Source: Planctomycetaceae bacterium UBA4655
GTDB lineage: Bacteria > Planctomycetota > Planctomycetia > Pirellulales > UBA1268
Direction: 5' to 3'
DNA: 31,527 bases
Assembly: GCA_002405515.1 (NCBI GenBank)
Contig: DHLZ01000124.1
Coordinates: 1-31,527, forward strand
Part shown: in pieces, positions 16,401 through 25,294 of the stretch
How positions within the stretch are numbered: the first letter of the stretch is position 1
How the letters are laid out: the number at the start of each line of letters is the position of its first letter
Notes under the pieces: model-generated
What the model was told of the DNA's origin: nothing
The model's input: the letters and a program-made list of their open reading frames with translations, nothing else
Databases searched by the model: none
Translations under genes and position numbers: made by a program

Positions 16401-17045
16401 GAAGCCGCCTTGGCGACGCCGAAGCATGCGATCGAGAATGCCGACCTCGCGACGCTCGCGGGCCATCTGCCGCTCGACGCGGAGGGGAGCCGGCTGCGGG
16501 CGGCGATCGCGAGCTACGACCTCGCCTGGCGGGAGGAATTTTCCCGCGAGCACGACCACTTCCGCCTGCTCGGGCAGGACAATATCCGTCGCTATCTGCC
16601 GCTCGCCGTGGTCTGCGTGAGGATCGTGCCGGCCGACAGCTGGTTCGAGGTCGTGGCCCGCGTGGCCGCCGCCCGCGTCACCGGGGCCCGTGTGCTCGCC
16701 TCGTTCGCCCCCGGCTGCCCGAACGTCTGGCACGACACGCTCGACGCGTGGACGGATGGCTGGGCAGGCGCCATCGAACTCGTCGATGAGCCCGACGAGG
16801 ACGTTGCCGCACGCCTGTTGCGGCCCGACTTCCGGATCCGCTACGCCGGCCGCGACCGTTTGCCCGCTTCGATGCGCCGGGCCGCGGCCGCCGAGGGCCG
16901 GTGGATCGCCGACGTGCCGGTCGTCGCCGTGGGCCGCATCGAATTGCTCTGGTATCTCCTCGAGCAGAGCATCTCGTACGATTACCACCGCTACGGCAAC
17001 CTCGGTCGCCGCAGCGGCGAACGGCGGCGGGAACTCCGCCGATAG
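13473..17045 (+). CDS. putA: Bifunctional proline dehydrogenase / P5C dehydrogenase (PutA)
   Basis: A 1190-residue enzyme that oxidises proline to glutamate in two steps: FAD-linked proline dehydrogenase, then NAD-dependent delta-1-pyrroline-5-carboxylate dehydrogenase. The PRODH barrel spans about 30-460 (IRIVKGANMEMER; QFEMLEGMANHQRRAL). The aldehyde dehydrogenase domain spans about 510-1000, with VVVVPPWNFPIAIP, general-base Glu748 in AETGGKNA and catalytic Cys782 in GGQKCSATS. A C-terminal region of about 190 residues ends in QSISYDYHRYGNLG, resembling the ALDH-like flap and conserved C-terminal motif of long (type B/C) PutAs that seals the substrate tunnel. No N-terminal ribbon-helix-helix DNA-binding domain is present, so it should not repress its own gene. 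The next gene starts 23 bases downstream. Confidence 0.94.
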   Translation: MTGQEANIDAAVRLAAELQREAVKLQSAAERRQQAELDRMLQSPADKATLVELTDQAFRSHAAARTAEQFTHILDVQGIPRFFSPLDQALLLGFQTFGDWLPSVTVPLVKEHLRHETANVVLPAEPELLHEHLAARRRQGLRMNLNFLGEALLGEEEARSRLEKYLAALQSPDVEVLSVKISTLDSQILPIAREHTLSRLCDRLELLYRAAAHATFTRPDGSRLPKFVYLDMEEYRDLTLTAEAFMRTLSRPGLEKVRAGIALQAYVPDSFRWQRRITEWAHERVAAGGGPVTIRIVKGANMEMERIDAALHDWPQAPFRTKKETDANYKRMLDYALDPTRLDAVHVGIASHNLFDVAYGLVLAAERGAGDRVQFEMLEGMANHQRRALLAHTQRLLLYAPACRKEEFLNAIGYLIRRLDENTGPENFLGHAFRLTVGSDEWRRLERGFRESFTTPVSDAPQRRQDRRSEAFSSPLPERPWRAFENEPDTDWSLPQNAEWAASIVARDPDEFTGRIVPVVVAGREVEGLETRPCRDPSRPEAMLCRHAIAGDREIDEAVATAKADPDGWRTLSVDGRSDLLGRVAQELRRSRGELLRVAMLEGGKLLAESDPEVSEAVDFVEFYRASARTFFEMPGVEAKGCGLVVVVPPWNFPIAIPCGGIAAALAAGNTVILKPASDTVLTAWEVCQCFWRAGVSRRTLQFVPCPGSGAGSKLVSHADVSAVILTGGTSTALSMLAKKPDMRLSAETGGKNATIVTAMSDRELAIKHVVHSAFSHGGQKCSATSLLLLEAEVYDDPAFKRMLCDAVESLHVDSAHRLHTRLGPLIRPPAGALEESLKTLEPGETWAVMPRRIDDHPNLWSPGVKYGVTPGSVTHLTEFFGPLLGVMRFTKLAEAIEIVNATGYGLTTAIHSLDDREITQWKRGIRAGNLYVNRGTTGAIVLRQPFGGMGKSSVGPGLKAGGPNYVAAFLDLRDTEAALATPKHAIENADLATLAGHLPLDAEGSRLRAAIASYDLAWREEFSREHDHFRLLGQDNIRRYLPLAVVCVRIVPADSWFEVVARVAAARVTGARVLASFAPGCPNVWHDTLDAWTDGWAGAIELVDEPDEDVAARLLRPDFRIRYAGRDRLPASMRRAAAAEGRWIADVPVVAVGRIELLWYLLEQSISYDYHRYGNLGRRSGERRRELRR

Positions 17046-17068
17046 GAACCGACAGGCGGCCCCGCGAG

Positions 17069-18490
17069 ATGAAGGCGACGCAAGGACTGAGCCTCGGCGA
17101 CGACCGCGATCGATGCCTTCGGCGCACCGCGGAGGTCGTGCGGCAGGTCTGGTCGAGCTTCGATGCGGCGAGGGACGTCGAGCCTGCGGTGACCCCGGAT
17201 ATCCGCGACGCGCTCTCAGCACCGCTCCCGGCATCGCCGACGCCGGTCACCGCGGCGCTCGACGAAGCGGCGAGGATCCTCGACTGCTCGCTCGCCCAAT
17301 CGCGGCCCCGGTTTCTCGCCTACATCGGATCGAGCGGCCTCGAGGTTGGCGCGATCGCAGACTTCCTCGCGGCTTCCTACGACGTGAACATGGCCGTGGA
17401 CGCCCGGGCCGCCTCGCTTCTCGAGCGGCAGACGAGCCGATGGCTCGCCGAGTTCATCGGCTACCCTCACGGCCACGGGCTCTTCACGAGCGGTGGCACC
17501 GTCAGCAACCTCACGGCCCTCGCCGCCGCCCGGGAGCGGGCCTGTCCGGGCGTCCGCGAGGCGGGCGTCGGCCGGCCGGTCGCCGTCTACTGCTCGGCCG
17601 ACTCCCACCATTCCAACACCCGGGCGATCGAACTGCTCGGGCTTGGCAGGCGGGCGGTCCGCCCGATCCCACTCGACCAGCATCGCCGGATGCGGACCGA
17701 CCTTCTCGAGGAGACCATCCGTCGCGACGAGGCCTCGGGCATCCGTGCGATGGCCGTCGTCGCCACCGCGGGCACCACGCTCACCGGCGCCGTCGATCCT
17801 CTCCGTGCGATCGGCGAGGTGGCGGCGAGGCACGGTATCTGGATGCACGTCGATGCCGCCTACGGTGGGCCGGCGGCTGGCACGGCGATCGCCGCGCCGC
17901 TCTTCGACGGGCTTTCCCTCGCCGACTCGGTCACGGTGGACGCCCACAAGTGGCTCTTCGTGCCGAAGGCGTGCAGCATCCTGCTCGTGAAGGATCCATC
18001 GTCGCTCACCTCGGCTTTCGCTCACGACGAGGCCTACATGCCCCACGAGGCCGCCGAGCCGAATCCCGTCGACGCCACGCTCGAGTACTCGCGGCCGCTC
18101 TGGGCGCTGAAGCTCTGGCTCGCGTTCAGGACCCACGGTGCGGAGGCCTTTCGCGAGGCGATCGCGAGCACCATCAAGCTTGCCCGGGTGACCTACGACC
18201 GCGGCCGATCGACGCCCGGCTTTGAGACGCTCGACACACCACCACAGCTTTCGGTCGTGCCGCTTCGGCACGTGCCGCCCGGGGTCGGCGACGTCGATGA
18301 GCATCAGCGCCGGCTCTGCCGGTCGATCGACCTCGACGGCAGGGTCTTCCTCTCGCCGGCCGTCATCGACGGCCGTACCTGGCTGCGGCCCTGCTTCACG
18401 AACTTCCGCACGCAGCCTGCCGATGTCGATGCCCTCTTCGCCGTGATCACGGAGCTGAGCGACCGCATCGCACTCACGACGACGACTTGA
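17069..18490 (+). CDS. Group II PLP-dependent amino acid decarboxylase
   Basis: A 473-residue pyridoxal-phosphate enzyme of the aromatic-L-amino-acid / glutamate / diaminobutyrate decarboxylase family. Visible family segments are SGGTVSNLTAL (PLP phosphate binding), SADSHHSN, the cofactor-binding Asp in MHVDAAYGG, and the Schiff-base Lys294 in VDAHKWLFVPKACS. The C-terminal GRTWLRPCFTNFRT is also typical. The start at 17069 is chosen over the longer open frame because the upstream part lies inside putA. It follows putA by 23 bases and is probably co-transcribed. Substrate cannot be read; candidates include glutamate, aspartate and aromatic amino acids. Confidence 0.88.
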   Translation: MKATQGLSLGDDRDRCLRRTAEVVRQVWSSFDAARDVEPAVTPDIRDALSAPLPASPTPVTAALDEAARILDCSLAQSRPRFLAYIGSSGLEVGAIADFLAASYDVNMAVDARAASLLERQTSRWLAEFIGYPHGHGLFTSGGTVSNLTALAAARERACPGVREAGVGRPVAVYCSADSHHSNTRAIELLGLGRRAVRPIPLDQHRRMRTDLLEETIRRDEASGIRAMAVVATAGTTLTGAVDPLRAIGEVAARHGIWMHVDAAYGGPAAGTAIAAPLFDGLSLADSVTVDAHKWLFVPKACSILLVKDPSSLTSAFAHDEAYMPHEAAEPNPVDATLEYSRPLWALKLWLAFRTHGAEAFREAIASTIKLARVTYDRGRSTPGFETLDTPPQLSVVPLRHVPPGVGDVDEHQRRLCRSIDLDGRVFLSPAVIDGRTWLRPCFTNFRTQPADVDALFAVITELSDRIALTTTT

Positions 18491-18610
18491 TGTTACCCGG
18501 AACTCGGTCTTTTTTCGTCCCGGATTCGCATTTGATTCCCCGGGAAACTGCGATCGCCCAGTCGGCGGCGGGCCGGACGTTGGATATCATCCCAGTCACA
18601 GGGTCGAACC

Positions 18611-21600
18611 ATGACCAGCCTCACGACAGATCTCTCGATGCCAGCCCAGCGGGTCCGCGGGATCCGCACCGCATTCGCGGTGCAGGCCGCCGTCGCCGTC
18701 TGCTGCATGGTCGCGGCCCGGGCCGCCGAAAAACCCCCGGCGACGGTGTCGCGGCTCGCGATCGTGGCGACTGCGGCAGCCGATGCCGGCCTCGTCGACC
18801 TCCTCACGGCGGAACTGGCGAAGGAGCCCGGCCTCGCGCTCGTCGAGCGGCAAGCGATCGGGAATGTGCTCGACGAACTGCGGGTGTCCCAGGTCGCCGC
18901 GGACGCGGACACCACGCTCAAGCTCGGCCAGCTGCTCGCGGCCGACGCTCTGCTGCTCGTCGAGCCGGAGCCCACTTCCGAGCCGCCACGAACGCGGTTG
19001 CGGATCGTCGAAACAAAGTCAGGCATCAGGCTGGGTGACTGGCCGGTGCCGGCGGCGGGGCTCGCCGCAGGCGACATGGCAGATGTCGTCGGCGGGCTGC
19101 GTCGGGCGGTCGCGAAGGTCGGTGTGCCGCCCGGGGATCGGCAGCTCGTTGGCATGATCGGCATCCTCCCGGAGGCAGCCAGCGGCGACCTGGCGGCACT
19201 CGCACGATCCCTCACGGTGCTCGTCGAGCAGGATCTCCAGGCCCTGCCCGACGTCGTGATCCTGGAGCGGCAGCAGCTGCGGCGGCTGACCTCGGAGCAC
19301 GACCTCACCGGCATCGAGCAGGGCCTGAAGACGTCCACACGGCTCGTGGAAGGCGGTCTCCGCCGCGAGGGCGATCGGCTCGTCCTCACGCTGCAGTTCG
19401 TGCCGCTCACGGGCGGGGCGGGGCCCACGGCCACCGTCGAGTCCACGCGGCAGATCACCGCCCTGCGTCGCGCGGCGGCGGAGGCGCTCGCCACCCTCCG
19501 CGGCGCGGAGCCGGACCGCCTGCCGGCGGCGGGGGATCCGGCCGCGGAGTCGGCACTGCTCGCCGCGCGGGCCAAGCGGCTCCAGGGATTTCGTGAGCAC
19601 ACGGCGGCCCTCCGTCTCGCCGAGACGGCCTATGGGCTCGCGCCGTCCAACGAACGATTCCAGCAGGCCCACTGGGCGCACCTCGAGGCGCAGTCATTGC
19701 TCTCCAGCGGGATCGCGATGCTGAAATACAGGTCGGATTGGTCGCGACACTGGTTCAGCCGCGACGTCTATCCCACGGCGGAGGCCGCGCGGATCGCCCG
19801 GCTGGAACTCGCGATCCAGGCCGCTGATCTGGTGCGCGACCACCACGATCGGTCCGTCGGCGACCCAAAGTACCTCACCGAACTGCAGTTCGACGTCGAG
19901 AGGCTCCTCTTCTACCTCCGTTACCCGATCGAGGGCGACGCGGAACGGCGTCTGGCGGCCGAGCTCGCCCGGGTCGAGGATGCGACCTACGCCCGAATGC
20001 TCGCCGATGCCCGTGCCGTGGGCAGCCCGACGGCGACGGCCTTGATCCTGCAGCGACTGGAGGCGGGCCATCGCCTGCTCGCGGGGCAGGGAAAGGGCAT
20101 GGCCGAGGGCGTGGCGGAGTTCCTGAGCGAGGCCCGGCAGGAGCTCGCGCGTGAACGCGAGGCCGGCCGGCTGCCGCCCGACCGCGACCGCTTCGAGGCC
20201 CGTTACCACGACCTCGTCTGGCGGGCGGTGAACGAATACGTGCACCCGGCACCCCCGCTCGCCGAGATCCGCCCGGTGCTCGATGCGTTGGCCGAGAGCG
20301 AGACCGCCGCCTTTCGCATCATCGGCTGGAGCCGCCTTCTCGAACTGCCGGACGACGCCGGAGCGTCCGCGGCCGAACGGCTCCTCGACACGCTGTTTTC
20401 CGGCGTCGTGCGCCGCGTTCCCCGGCAACTCGACCAGGAATCGCTCTTCGAGAAATCGGCCGTTGCGGCGATCAAGCGGCTGGCGAAGGCCGGCCGGCTG
20501 ACCGCGTTCGTCGAGCGGATGGTCGCGAAGGCGGAGTCCGAACGCGACCTGACGGGCCTGGTGGGCTGGCCCCACGCGCTCCTCTCACTGATCCGTGGCG
20601 ACCGCGAACACGCGGCCGCGTTTGCCGCACGAGTCGATGCCCTGATCGCGGCCAAGGCCTACGCCGCCGCCGTGCAACCAGCCGCCGAGTTCTACCGACA
20701 GCACGCCGCGGTCCTCAGGGCCCACGAGAACCGGACCACGCGGGTCGCGCCGCCGGAGGGGGGCCCGCTCGACGCCTACGAGACCGTGCCGGTGCGGACC
20801 ACCGGCGTCGATCGCGACTTCGGCATCCTGGCGATGATCCACGTCGACCGGTCCGCCGGCGGCGACCAACGACGCCCGCTGGTTCTCGTGTGCGCGAAGC
20901 ATCATGGCTTTCCGCGCACGCCCTCCCCGAGCGACCCGCCCGAGTTCGACTACCTCATCGGCCGGGCCGGCGTCGATGGTCGGGATATGATCGTCGCGGC
21001 CCGCTGCCGCCTGCCCCTCCTCGTCATTCTCAACATGGCCACCGGCGGCGGCCGCGTGTTCTTCGGCAGCGAACAGCACGGACTGGCCGTGGTCTCCGCC
21101 GATGGCACGACGATGATCACCACCCGCGACGGGCTGCCATCCGACCACGTGGGTCCGATGGCCTGGCTCGACGAGCGGCTCTACGTCGCCGTTCCCGCCG
21201 GGCTGGCCGCCGTCGATCCCGTCACCAAGAGCTGCCTGTCGATCGCTTCGGCCCGCTCGCTCGAGTCGCGGAACCCGCTCGACGGAACCGCGAATTATGC
21301 GATCACCGGCCTCGTCGCCGACCCTCCGCGCGGACGGCTCGTGATCCTCGTGCAGGCCGACTTCAATCGGGTCGGCAGGTACGCGGCAGGAGACCCCGCC
21401 GCCAGCCGGACGCCGGAAGGCCTCTGGAGCTTCACGCCGGCCGATCGCACCTGGACCCGCCTCGAGCCCGGCGGCGTCGAGCAGCTGGTGAACGGCGGAG
21501 ACCACGTGCTGTACAAGCGGGGCGACCTGCTCCATCGACTCGACCTCGCCTCGTCGGCCATCACGCCCTTGGCCGGTCACTCCCGTGGCGGGCTGGCGTA

Positions 21601-21835
21601 CGCATCGCAACGAGACGCCGAACATGCGTTCTGCGACGGCCTGCTCTTCAACGCCCGCAGCGGCCGTGCCCGCGACGCAGCCGGCACCGAGCATGCATGG
21701 CGGCCGGGCAAGGGGCCCCAGGGCAGCGGCATCTGGCGAGTCGGCGACGAACTGCTGGTCTTCGACGAGTCCGGCAATCGCCTGTTTTTGATCCGGAAGC
21801 GGACTCGTGCGGCGGCCGGTGCTCCGTCGCCCTGA
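18611..21835 (+). CDS. Large exported protein with two CsgG/TolB-like domains and a propeller-like C-terminus
   Basis: A 1074-residue protein (alternative ATG at 18638 would place the signal peptide at the very start) with an N-terminal signal ending near AARAAE. Two similar modules follow, at about 45-165 and 175-290. Each has a beta strand, then an ERQ motif and a conserved helix pattern (VERQAIGNVLDELRVSQ; LERQQLRRLTSEHDLTG), as in CsgG, FlgT and TolB N-terminal-like folds. A long helical, TPR-like middle (about 320-700) leads into a beta-rich C-terminus (about 730-1065) with propeller-blade phrases such as LAVVSADGTTMITTRDGLPS and ERLYVAVPAGLAAVDP, as in sensor-type propellers. It lies 120 bases after the decarboxylase. 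Function unknown; an outer-membrane or periplasmic sensing or assembly role is a guess. Confidence 0.75.
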   Translation: MTSLTTDLSMPAQRVRGIRTAFAVQAAVAVCCMVAARAAEKPPATVSRLAIVATAAADAGLVDLLTAELAKEPGLALVERQAIGNVLDELRVSQVAADADTTLKLGQLLAADALLLVEPEPTSEPPRTRLRIVETKSGIRLGDWPVPAAGLAAGDMADVVGGLRRAVAKVGVPPGDRQLVGMIGILPEAASGDLAALARSLTVLVEQDLQALPDVVILERQQLRRLTSEHDLTGIEQGLKTSTRLVEGGLRREGDRLVLTLQFVPLTGGAGPTATVESTRQITALRRAAAEALATLRGAEPDRLPAAGDPAAESALLAARAKRLQGFREHTAALRLAETAYGLAPSNERFQQAHWAHLEAQSLLSSGIAMLKYRSDWSRHWFSRDVYPTAEAARIARLELAIQAADLVRDHHDRSVGDPKYLTELQFDVERLLFYLRYPIEGDAERRLAAELARVEDATYARMLADARAVGSPTATALILQRLEAGHRLLAGQGKGMAEGVAEFLSEARQELAREREAGRLPPDRDRFEARYHDLVWRAVNEYVHPAPPLAEIRPVLDALAESETAAFRIIGWSRLLELPDDAGASAAERLLDTLFSGVVRRVPRQLDQESLFEKSAVAAIKRLAKAGRLTAFVERMVAKAESERDLTGLVGWPHALLSLIRGDREHAAAFAARVDALIAAKAYAAAVQPAAEFYRQHAAVLRAHENRTTRVAPPEGGPLDAYETVPVRTTGVDRDFGILAMIHVDRSAGGDQRRPLVLVCAKHHGFPRTPSPSDPPEFDYLIGRAGVDGRDMIVAARCRLPLLVILNMATGGGRVFFGSEQHGLAVVSADGTTMITTRDGLPSDHVGPMAWLDERLYVAVPAGLAAVDPVTKSCLSIASARSLESRNPLDGTANYAITGLVADPPRGRLVILVQADFNRVGRYAAGDPAASRTPEGLWSFTPADRTWTRLEPGGVEQLVNGGDHVLYKRGDLLHRLDLASSAITPLAGHSRGGLAYASQRDAEHAFCDGLLFNARSGRARDAAGTEHAWRPGKGPQGSGIWRVGDELLVFDESGNRLFLIRKRTRAAAGAPSP

Positions 21836-21902
21836 ACCGCCCGCCCGATCCGCCGAGAGGCATCTTCAGCAGGTTGTTCGACAAACTCCAACATCCAACG
21901 GC

Positions 21903-23558
21903 ATGAAAACCACGACACTCGTCATTCTGATGGCCACAGTGGCGGTGGGAACCGCCCTCGCCGACCCGACCGATCACTTCCAGGGTCCGACCGCAGTCTG
22001 GCGGCAACTGCGCGGCGTGGATGGTCCTGCAATCAGGGCCGCATGCGCAGTGATCGGTGGCCGCCTCTACGCGGTCGGCGGTTCGAGGCAAAGTGTTCGC
22101 GGGGACTGGGTCGCGAGCAAGGAACTTCACGCACTGGATCCTGCCACCGGACGTTGGGAGGCGCTGCACCCATGCCCAGAGGCCGTGTGGGGCGGCGCTG
22201 TGGCGGCTGATCCGCACGGCAATCGTCTTCTTGTGCTCGGAGGGCGGGACACGGCCGCCGTCCCGGTCGCAGTCAACAGGCTGAGGATTGCGGTCTACGG
22301 CATCGACGAAGCCAAATGGGAAGTGTTTGAAATCAACCACGACAGGATTGGACAGCCGACGCGGGCGTTCATGCACGACACCATGGTCGCGATGCTGACG
22401 GCAAATCCGGCGGCGCTCGTGCTCGTCGATCTGGAAAAGCGGCGGGTGATGACGACGACGCCCTGCCCTGAGGGCGTCGTGCCGCGAGGCGGCGCGCTGG
22501 TCGGCGATGCGGTTTTCATCTGCGAAGATCGGAATCGTGACCTGTGGAGATGTGATCTGACCCAGCCGGATTGGAAAAGGCTCGGGCGGCTGTCCGCGTC
22601 ACAACAGGGCCACGACAGCGTGCTGTTCACGGACGGACGCCACCTCCTGTCATGGTCGCCCCGGGAACGCGGCGCCCGGGCCGACACCGCAGTCTGGGAA
22701 ATCGATCAAGAAACTGCCGTCGAGACCATGATCCACAGGGCGGTTCCCGGCCCTGCCTCCCGAATGAACAGCAGCATATGCATGGGCGACGACCGGCTGT
22801 ACGTGTGCGGCGGACAGACAGGAAAGGGCGGTTGGCTTCAAGATATCTGGGTGTACGACATCGCCGCCGGGCAACGCGTTCGTGATATGCATAAGCTGCC
22901 CGATCCAAAGCTGGACTGGGCGATTGAAGCGTTGGCAGATGGTCGGATCACGGAGCGGTGGGTGTGGGAGATCTTGAGCGAACAGCGGCCATCCGTGATC
23001 GTCGATCGATTGAGCGAGTTGCCGGATGGCCCGAGGCGGCACATACGGTGGCGACTTCTCTGCACGCTCATGGGAGATCTGGAGGCGGACATAGCGTTTC
23101 TTCACGGCGTTCCCCCCCGGAAATTACTCGCCGAAGTTGCGGACATCTGGCCCACGGAGATCGAACCTGTCGCTCGGGATGGCGCCTATCACTGGACGAT
23201 CCGCGCACGGTCGATCGCCGGACCGGTCGTCCATGATGCCGTCCTCCTTTCGATCGACGGCTTCGGCACGGACCGGGCCAAGCTCGTGCATTTCGAAACG
23301 GTGAGGGATCGGGTTTACCTGTTCGAACAAGCACCTCCATACCTCGAGATCTACGCTTGCGGAGTCCTCAATCGCGGGCGAATCATGTATTCCGCCGACA
23401 CGGGGCGAGGCGATACCTTCGATTCCCGTGGGTTCGGTCACGCACTTCCGAAGGGAATGAAGCTTCCGGTGATGGACCTCGGGGGCAATGACGCCTTCAG
23501 CAACAACGCAGCGATCATGCCGGTCGAGGTCCAGCGACTCGTCCCAGCCGGGTACTGA
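21903..23558 (+). CDS. Secreted kelch-like beta-propeller protein
   Basis: A 551-residue protein with a clear signal peptide (MKTTTLVILMATVAVGTALA). Kelch-type repeats are visible in CAVIGGRLYAVGGSR with LDPATGRWEAL, in NRLLVLGGRD, and in MGDDRLYVCGGQ with DIWVYDIAAG. These suggest a six- or seven-bladed propeller over about 30-340. The C-terminal 200 residues are unrelated to kelch and not recognised. Starting at 21903 puts the signal first; a longer open frame exists upstream. Codon choice is noticeably less G/C-biased than in genes to the left. It follows the large propeller protein by 67 bases and faces the J-like protein gene convergently. Ligand and role are unknown. Confidence 0.7.
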   Translation: MKTTTLVILMATVAVGTALADPTDHFQGPTAVWRQLRGVDGPAIRAACAVIGGRLYAVGGSRQSVRGDWVASKELHALDPATGRWEALHPCPEAVWGGAVAADPHGNRLLVLGGRDTAAVPVAVNRLRIAVYGIDEAKWEVFEINHDRIGQPTRAFMHDTMVAMLTANPAALVLVDLEKRRVMTTTPCPEGVVPRGGALVGDAVFICEDRNRDLWRCDLTQPDWKRLGRLSASQQGHDSVLFTDGRHLLSWSPRERGARADTAVWEIDQETAVETMIHRAVPGPASRMNSSICMGDDRLYVCGGQTGKGGWLQDIWVYDIAAGQRVRDMHKLPDPKLDWAIEALADGRITERWVWEILSEQRPSVIVDRLSELPDGPRRHIRWRLLCTLMGDLEADIAFLHGVPPRKLLAEVADIWPTEIEPVARDGAYHWTIRARSIAGPVVHDAVLLSIDGFGTDRAKLVHFETVRDRVYLFEQAPPYLEIYACGVLNRGRIMYSADTGRGDTFDSRGFGHALPKGMKLPVMDLGGNDAFSNNAAIMPVEVQRLVPAGY

Positions 23559-23609
23559 CTGGGAAATACCGCGGCGGCTGGAATCGGATGTCCATCGACG
23601 GAGTCGTGG

Positions 23610-25259
23610 TCATCCCTTCAGTCCGCGGCGATACCTCATCGCAACGTCACGGAGCCGCAGGCCCGCGTCGCTCGCTAGGCACTCGGCGATGGAAGCCGCC
23701 CGAATGCATCGACGCTTGCCACGGGGCTCTAGGGCGATGGCATTCAGCGCCTCCACGAGGCTGTCGACCGGCACGGGCGTCGCTTGGAAGAAGGCAACGA
23801 CGCGAGGCCGCCAGCCGTACCTGTAGAGCCGCCTGGAAGCCCGAAGCTGGGTTTGAGCCTGTTCACGCACCACGAGCCGCATCAGCCACCGCGAGGCACT
23901 CAGTATGCCTGCGCACACAATCGCACCTCCGATGGTCCCGCCCAGATTGGAAGACAGGGAGCCGACCGCGAAGATGGCAGCAGGAACGGCGGTCATGGCC
24001 GCCACCAAGACGATCATTCCCTTGCAGATCTGCTGGAACCAGTAGCCCCAGTATGCCAACACCCACGCGATCGGGTGCCAGCCGCTTGCGACAAGGGAGA
24101 GGGCAAACTCGTGAATGCGTGCTTCCTCGTCGGGGGCGACGCGCATCGCCGGGATCTCGAGCCGGCTTGCCGTCTCGGCCGAGAGATGCTCCCACACCAT
24201 CAACAAGGGCTCTGCTCCGAGGCTGTCAGGGGCAAACTCTCGGAGCAGCTCCCGCTCATGGGACGCCAGAAACGCTTGCGCGGCCACCATCTGACTGTCG
24301 GCTGCCCGCTTACCGGACGTCGTGCAAGCGACCACCGTGCGATCCATCTCCGTCCGCACGAGTCGCTTTTTGCAAATGCGGTGCCGCGCCTGGCGATACA
24401 TGATCAACAGGTCCACGAGATCGCGATGGCACGAGGCATCCCAGCGGGTCAGATCGTCGCCGAGGGCTTCGAGTTCGCCGATCCTCGCGTCACACCACGT
24501 CTGATCCTGTTCCCATACCGCCCACGCGAGAACCCTCCAGGAAAACGCGACGTATCCCTCTCCGCGTTCGCCTTCGAGATTGGCCTCGCATGCATCGACG
24601 AGGGCCCGAAACGTCGCAAAAGCGACGGAGCCCATGAGTCGCTCCCAGAGCGGACGGGAGACGTCATAAAACCGATCGTTCGGAATGGCCTGTGACGTCG
24701 CGACGAGGAGCCACTCGGCGTTCAAGACCGCTTCATCCGTTCCGAGGTGCTCCGACAGGAGTCGCGTGAGGGCCGGGTCACCCGGATAGCGACGGAGGCC
24801 GGCGTGAAGCCACCACGCAAAGCCCGCCCCTTGGCCTCCGACCCGATCGGAGAGGATCGCCAGCGTATGGAAGTCGTGCGGCGTCTTGGCGTCGCTCGCG
24901 CGAAGTCTTTCATACTCGGCAGACGGCGACAGCGACGCTGCGTTGCCATGATTGTCTCGACGAGCTTCCTCATCGGGGCGACTCGGCGGCCGAGCCCTTT
25001 CACGCGGCTGGACAAACTCGATCGGCAACGCGGGAGATGCAGACTGCGTGGCTGCGGACTCGTCCCAACGCCGCCTCAGCGATTCGAACGCGGCGCGGAT
25101 TTTTTGAAACTCCTCCGGCGACCTCTCCGGCTTGTACCGGCGCACGAGCGATCCGTAGGCGACCCTGAGCGCTCGAAAACCACATCCCGGGGCGAGCCCG
25201 AAAAAGCCGGCGGGGTCGTGTGGGAGCAAGTTCCAGTCGGGTTCGTCATCCTCGCTCAT
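23610..25259 (-). CDS. Membrane J-like domain protein, HPD replaced by KPE
   Basis: A 549-residue protein whose first about 65 residues fit a J domain: DPAGFFGLAPG, then LRVAYGSLVRRYKPERSPEE and FQKIRAAFESL. At the loop that is His-Pro-Asp in DnaJ it has Lys43-Pro44-Glu45. A low-complexity linker (about 70-110) and a mainly helical region (115-400) follow. Two membrane segments lie at about 414-434 and 440-458, and a basic C-terminal tail of about 90 residues ends it. It is 35 bases downstream of the Hsp70 gene, with AAGG seven bases before the ATG. This recalls E. coli HscC with its membrane J partners DjlB/DjlC. The pairing implies it is the cochaperone or docking partner of that Hsp70, but loss of HPD makes ATPase stimulation doubtful. 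Confidence 0.7.
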   Translation of the reverse strand: MSEDDEPDWNLLPHDPAGFFGLAPGCGFRALRVAYGSLVRRYKPERSPEEFQKIRAAFESLRRRWDESAATQSASPALPIEFVQPRERARPPSRPDEEARRDNHGNAASLSPSAEYERLRASDAKTPHDFHTLAILSDRVGGQGAGFAWWLHAGLRRYPGDPALTRLLSEHLGTDEAVLNAEWLLVATSQAIPNDRFYDVSRPLWERLMGSVAFATFRALVDACEANLEGERGEGYVAFSWRVLAWAVWEQDQTWCDARIGELEALGDDLTRWDASCHRDLVDLLIMYRQARHRICKKRLVRTEMDRTVVACTTSGKRAADSQMVAAQAFLASHERELLREFAPDSLGAEPLLMVWEHLSAETASRLEIPAMRVAPDEEARIHEFALSLVASGWHPIAWVLAYWGYWFQQICKGMIVLVAAMTAVPAAIFAVGSLSSNLGGTIGGAIVCAGILSASRWLMRLVVREQAQTQLRASRRLYRYGWRPRVVAFFQATPVPVDSLVEALNAIALEPRGKRRCIRAASIAECLASDAGLRLRDVAMRYRRGLKG

Positions 25260-25294
25260 GTCATTGCCTTGATGCCGGCACGTAGAGGTGGTCG

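Noticed and set aside
15084..17234. Minus-strand 716-codon open frame
   Set aside because: Antisense to putA; composition is that of a shadow frame.
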